Part shown: positions 7,437 through 9,347 of the stretch, one piece after another
Layout of the letters: each line of letters begins with the position of its first letter
How positions within the stretch are numbered: position 1 is the stretch's first letter
Source of the DNA: Alphaproteobacteria bacterium
GTDB lineage: Bacteria > Pseudomonadota > Alphaproteobacteria > UBA2136 > UBA6156
Assembly (NCBI GenBank): GCA_027490875.1
Contig: JAIXXE010000174.1
Coordinates: 1 to 9,347, forward strand
Length of the DNA stretch: 9,347 bases
Direction of reading: 5' to 3'
Translations under genes and position numbers: made by a program
The notes under the pieces: model-generated
The model's database searches: none
Told to the model about the DNA's origin: nothing
The model's input: only the letters and a program-made list of their open reading frames with translations

Positions 7437-7727
7437 TCAAGCCATTGTGGGGAACTCAAGGCCTCGGTTGGTGAGCATCCGCTCTACCGAAGTCCAACCA
7501 GCCCAACAACCGCCGTAGTAAAGCAGGTCGCCATCCGAATCGACACAAAACGTAGGGTATGCGTCGGCTGACATGCCCAGCTGTTTACACAGCAACCCTA
7601 AGGCGACTGAGTTAACGGGGGCCGAATCTGCCGTCGTGCCCAACAGTTTGCACACCAAATCTAAGGCTGCCTTGTTGATGCGAAGAGGGTCCTCGCTCCA
7701 AGGCATATCCTTTTGCTTTTCCGTCAT
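7437..7727 (-). CDS. Small protein of unknown function with an internal 21-residue duplication
   Basis: The protein has 96 residues and I do not recognise its family. It is probably real because AGGAGG lies 5 nt before the ATG at 7727, a promoter-like TATAAT is upstream, and a strong terminator follows the stop. Residues 18-37 and 39-58 are two copies of the pattern N-x-x-A-L-x-L-x-C-K-x-L-G-x-x-A-D-x-x-P (period 21). At DNA level 24 of 32 bases match between 7576-7607 and 7639-7670. Each copy carries one cysteine (C26, C47), and two more follow (C61, C74). The C-terminal part contains VDSDGDLLYYGG and WAGWTSVERML. No signal peptide or membrane segment is seen, so it is probably cytoplasmic. 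Its composition (58% GC over one sampled line) matches the neighbours. It could be a helix-hairpin repeat protein; function is not assigned. Confidence 0.75.
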   Translation of the reverse strand: MTEKQKDMPWSEDPLRINKAALDLVCKLLGTTADSAPVNSVALGLLCKQLGMSADAYPTFCVDSDGDLLYYGGCWAGWTSVERMLTNRGLEFPTMA

Positions 7728-7745
7728 AAGCCCTCCTAAGGCTAC

Positions 7746-7763
7746 GCGGGCCTGATGGCCCGC
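7746..7763 (-). other. Hairpin in the leader of the 96-residue gene
   Basis: A perfect 7-bp GC-rich stem GCGGGCC/GGCCCGC (7746-7752 and 7757-7763) with a 4-nt loop ends about 18 nt before the ATG, just upstream of the AGGAGG ribosome site. No T-run follows, so it is not a terminator. It may stabilise the mRNA or influence initiation; its role is inferred only. Confidence 0.45.
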
Positions 7764-7818
7764 TCGGTGAGAAGAACGATCGTTAAGGATTTACACAAAG
7801 CGTACCACCAGACATAAG

Positions 7819-7824
7819 ATTATA
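7819..7824 (-). promoter_or_regulatory. Possible -10 element upstream of the 96-residue gene
   Basis: A perfect TATAAT on the minus strand lies about 90 bp before the start codon. No good -35 is present; the best near 17 bp is about half-matching. The element abuts an inverted repeat ACTGCC/GGCAGT (7824-7829 and 7835-7840, 5-nt loop), which occupies the spacer and could be an operator or a weak terminator for pntB. The rest of 7764-7918 is AT-richer and shows no other feature. Confidence 0.4.
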
Positions 7825-7918
7825 CTGCCCAAGCGGCAGTGATAAACCATGTATGGTAAGTGGCACATTTCATGCCCTTTAAGGGTACTAAGCAACACCG
7901 GCATCAGTCAAGTGATTT

Positions 7919-9307
7919 TCAAGTAGCTTTCAAAGCCGTCCCGATTTTCTCAACAATCTCCTTGGCATCGCCCAGCACCAAGGCGGCGTTGGGTAGGGTA
8001 AAGAGCGGGTTTTCTATCCCCGCATAGCCGGGCCGATGACTGCGCTTCACCACATACACCCGCTTGGCATGCCACGCTTCCAGCACCGGCATGCCGAAAA
8101 TTGGGCTGTTTTTATCGGTCTGGGCGGAAGGGTTCACCACATCATTGGCGCCCAGAATCAGCACCACATCCGCCTCCGCAAACCGTGGGTTTACATCTTC
8201 CAGCTCTTCCACCAGGTCGTAGGGAATATCCGCCTCGGCCAGCAGCACATTCATGTGGCCGGGCATACGGCCTGCCACGGGGTGAATCGCAAAGCGTACC
8301 TCCACCCCACGCGCCAGCAGCTGCCCGGTCAGCGCCTTGACGGCATGCTGCGCCTGCGCCACCGCCATGCCGTAGCCGGGCACGATAATCACGCGCTCAG
8401 CCTCGGCCAACTGGTAGGCCACATCGTCGGTTCCAGCCAAGGCAGCAGCCTTGGCGGGGGCGGCATTATCGGCACTGGATGAACTTTCCACAGTCCCAAA
8501 GCCTCCTAAAATTACCGAAATAAAACTCCGCTGCATCGCATGGCACATCACGTAGCTTAAAATTGCCCCGCTGACCCCGACCAGCGCACCCACCATAATC
8601 AGCAGCGGGCTTTCCACGGCAAAGCCCGTGGCCGCCGCAGCCCAACCGCTGTAGCTATTAAGCATGCTCACCACCACGGGCATGTCGGCGCCGCCGATGG
8701 GGGCGACCAGCGTCCAGCCTAACATCAGGCTCATCATAAAAATCAGCGCCAAGGCTACGGGCGAAAAGGTCAATGTAAACCACGCCACGCACGCAAGGGT
8801 GCCAAGCCCCAAGCCAAGGTTGAGGTAATGGCGGCCCCACCAGCCCCACGGCTTACCGCTCACCACGCCTTGCAATTTAAGGGCTGCCAGAATACTGCCG
8901 GTCAGCGTAATCAGGCCAATCGCGGCCCCCAGGCCAATTTCCACAGCCAATTTTGGCTCCATCAGGCCAAAGGCGTGCTTTTGTAAATACATCCCAAGCG
9001 CCACCAACGCCGCCGCCAAACCCACCAAGCTATGGAACACCGCCACCAGCTGCGGCAGCGACGTAAGCGAGGTTTTACGCGCCAGTGGTATCCCCACGGC
9101 TGCCCCCACCGCCAAGCCCGCCAGCACCCAGCTGTAGGCGCTCATGGCAGGGTGCGCAAACGCCAGCAGCACAGCCAGCCCCATCCCCCCCATGGCACAG
9201 AGGTTCCCCCGCCGCGCGGTCTTGGGGTGGCTCAGCCCTTGCAGGCCCAGCACGCACAGCACGCCCGCCGCAATGGCGAGCAACAGGGTAAGGTTATCGG
9301 AAAGCAT
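7919..9307 (-). CDS. pntB: Proton-translocating NAD(P)+ transhydrogenase, beta subunit
   Basis: This 462-residue protein is full length. It transfers hydride from NADH to NADP+ using the proton gradient, supplying NADPH, and sits in the cytoplasmic membrane. Residues 1-270 hold about nine membrane segments, including VFHSLVGLAA with His92 and MLNSYSGWAAAATGF with Asn217, both at positions tied to proton movement in this family. A linker (about 273-295) leads to the NADP(H)-binding domain, with VPGYGMAVAQAQ (309-320), VAGRMPGHMNVLLAEAD (344-360), GANDVVNP (386-393) and KRSHRPGYAG (421-430). ATG at 9307 follows the upstream stop by 2 nt, with AAGG as ribosome site, so it is translationally coupled to the preceding subunit. 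No strong terminator follows; the nearest inverted repeat is at 7824-7840. Confidence 0.97.
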   Translation of the reverse strand: MLSDNLTLLLAIAAGVLCVLGLQGLSHPKTARRGNLCAMGGMGLAVLLAFAHPAMSAYSWVLAGLAVGAAVGIPLARKTSLTSLPQLVAVFHSLVGLAAALVALGMYLQKHAFGLMEPKLAVEIGLGAAIGLITLTGSILAALKLQGVVSGKPWGWWGRHYLNLGLGLGTLACVAWFTLTFSPVALALIFMMSLMLGWTLVAPIGGADMPVVVSMLNSYSGWAAAATGFAVESPLLIMVGALVGVSGAILSYVMCHAMQRSFISVILGGFGTVESSSSADNAAPAKAAALAGTDDVAYQLAEAERVIIVPGYGMAVAQAQHAVKALTGQLLARGVEVRFAIHPVAGRMPGHMNVLLAEADIPYDLVEELEDVNPRFAEADVVLILGANDVVNPSAQTDKNSPIFGMPVLEAWHAKRVYVVKRSHRPGYAGIENPLFTLPNAALVLGDAKEIVEKIGTALKAT

Positions 9308-9309
9308 GG

Positions 9310-9347
9310 TTACACCTTCTTGCTCTCTTTCGGCTTATACATCGCCA
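9310..9347 (-). CDS. 3' end of the upstream transhydrogenase subunit (probably the small alpha-2 subunit, partial)
   Basis: Only the last 11 complete codons are visible, reading AMYKPKESKKV and then TAA (9312-9310), 2 nt before the pntB ATG. In bacteria with split transhydrogenases the gene directly before pntB encodes the short membrane alpha-2 subunit, which ends in a basic cytoplasmic tail like this one. The identification rests on position and tail character; the rest of the gene is outside the window. Confidence 0.6.
   Translation of the reverse strand, partial: AMYKPKESKKV

Noticed and set aside
6694..7518. 274-codon open frame on the plus strand opposite mdh and the following gap
   Set aside because: It is antisense to mdh, its composition is that of a shadow frame, and it runs through the bidirectional terminator at 7371-7396.
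7873..7884. Recurring CCTTTAAGG-like motifs (also near 1640 and 3222; CCCTATAAGGG at 3621)
   Set aside because: Two of the copies fall inside coding sequence, the stems are only 4-5 bp and there is no consistent spacing to genes, so chance is the simplest explanation.

Overview
The window looks like bacterial chromosome, most likely from an alphaproteobacterium. The reasons are the lactate-dehydrogenase-like malate dehydrogenase, the order mdh-sucC-sucD, and a transhydrogenase whose beta subunit follows a separate short alpha-type subunit. The assignment is an inference; no rRNA or other marker is present. Most genes sampled by hand have about 58-60% GC.

Left part, plus strand (1-2154). The window opens inside a very large secreted protein. 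Its visible 467 C-terminal residues hold a tandem repeat of about 96 residues, a Gly-rich linker, five EF-hand/dockerin-like calcium loops and a tail resembling type I secreted RTX adhesins. A perfect 11-bp hairpin (1431-1455) follows it. Directly after this lies a TonB-type energy transducer, whose upstream possible TTG start sits on the hairpin's T-tract. The TonB gene converges on the next gene with 10 bp between stops.

Middle and right part, all minus strand (read from right to left). The order is the end of a pntAb-like subunit, pntB, a small unknown 96-residue gene with its own promoter-like site, strong ribosome binding site and terminator, then mdh, sucC, a MazG-type nucleotide pyrophosphohydrolase, sucD and an ArsB/NhaD-type permease. 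PntB (proton-driven NADPH formation), malate dehydrogenase and succinyl-CoA synthetase form a central-carbon and redox neighbourhood. The usual alphaproteobacterial continuation into sucA/sucB is absent; the permease is there instead.

The most notable observation is the MazG-type gene wedged between the two subunit genes of succinyl-CoA synthetase. It starts 1 nt after the sucC stop and ends 9 nt before the sucD start. Its GC is about 44% by hand count, against roughly 58% around it, so it looks like a recent acquisition fitted cleanly into a conserved essential operon. Second are the internal 21-residue duplication in the unknown 96-residue protein and the terminator-like hairpin that appears to cover a Shine-Dalgarno-like sequence of the tonB-like gene. 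No tRNA, rRNA, CRISPR array or insertion sequence was seen. No gene-free stretch exceeds 300 bases.
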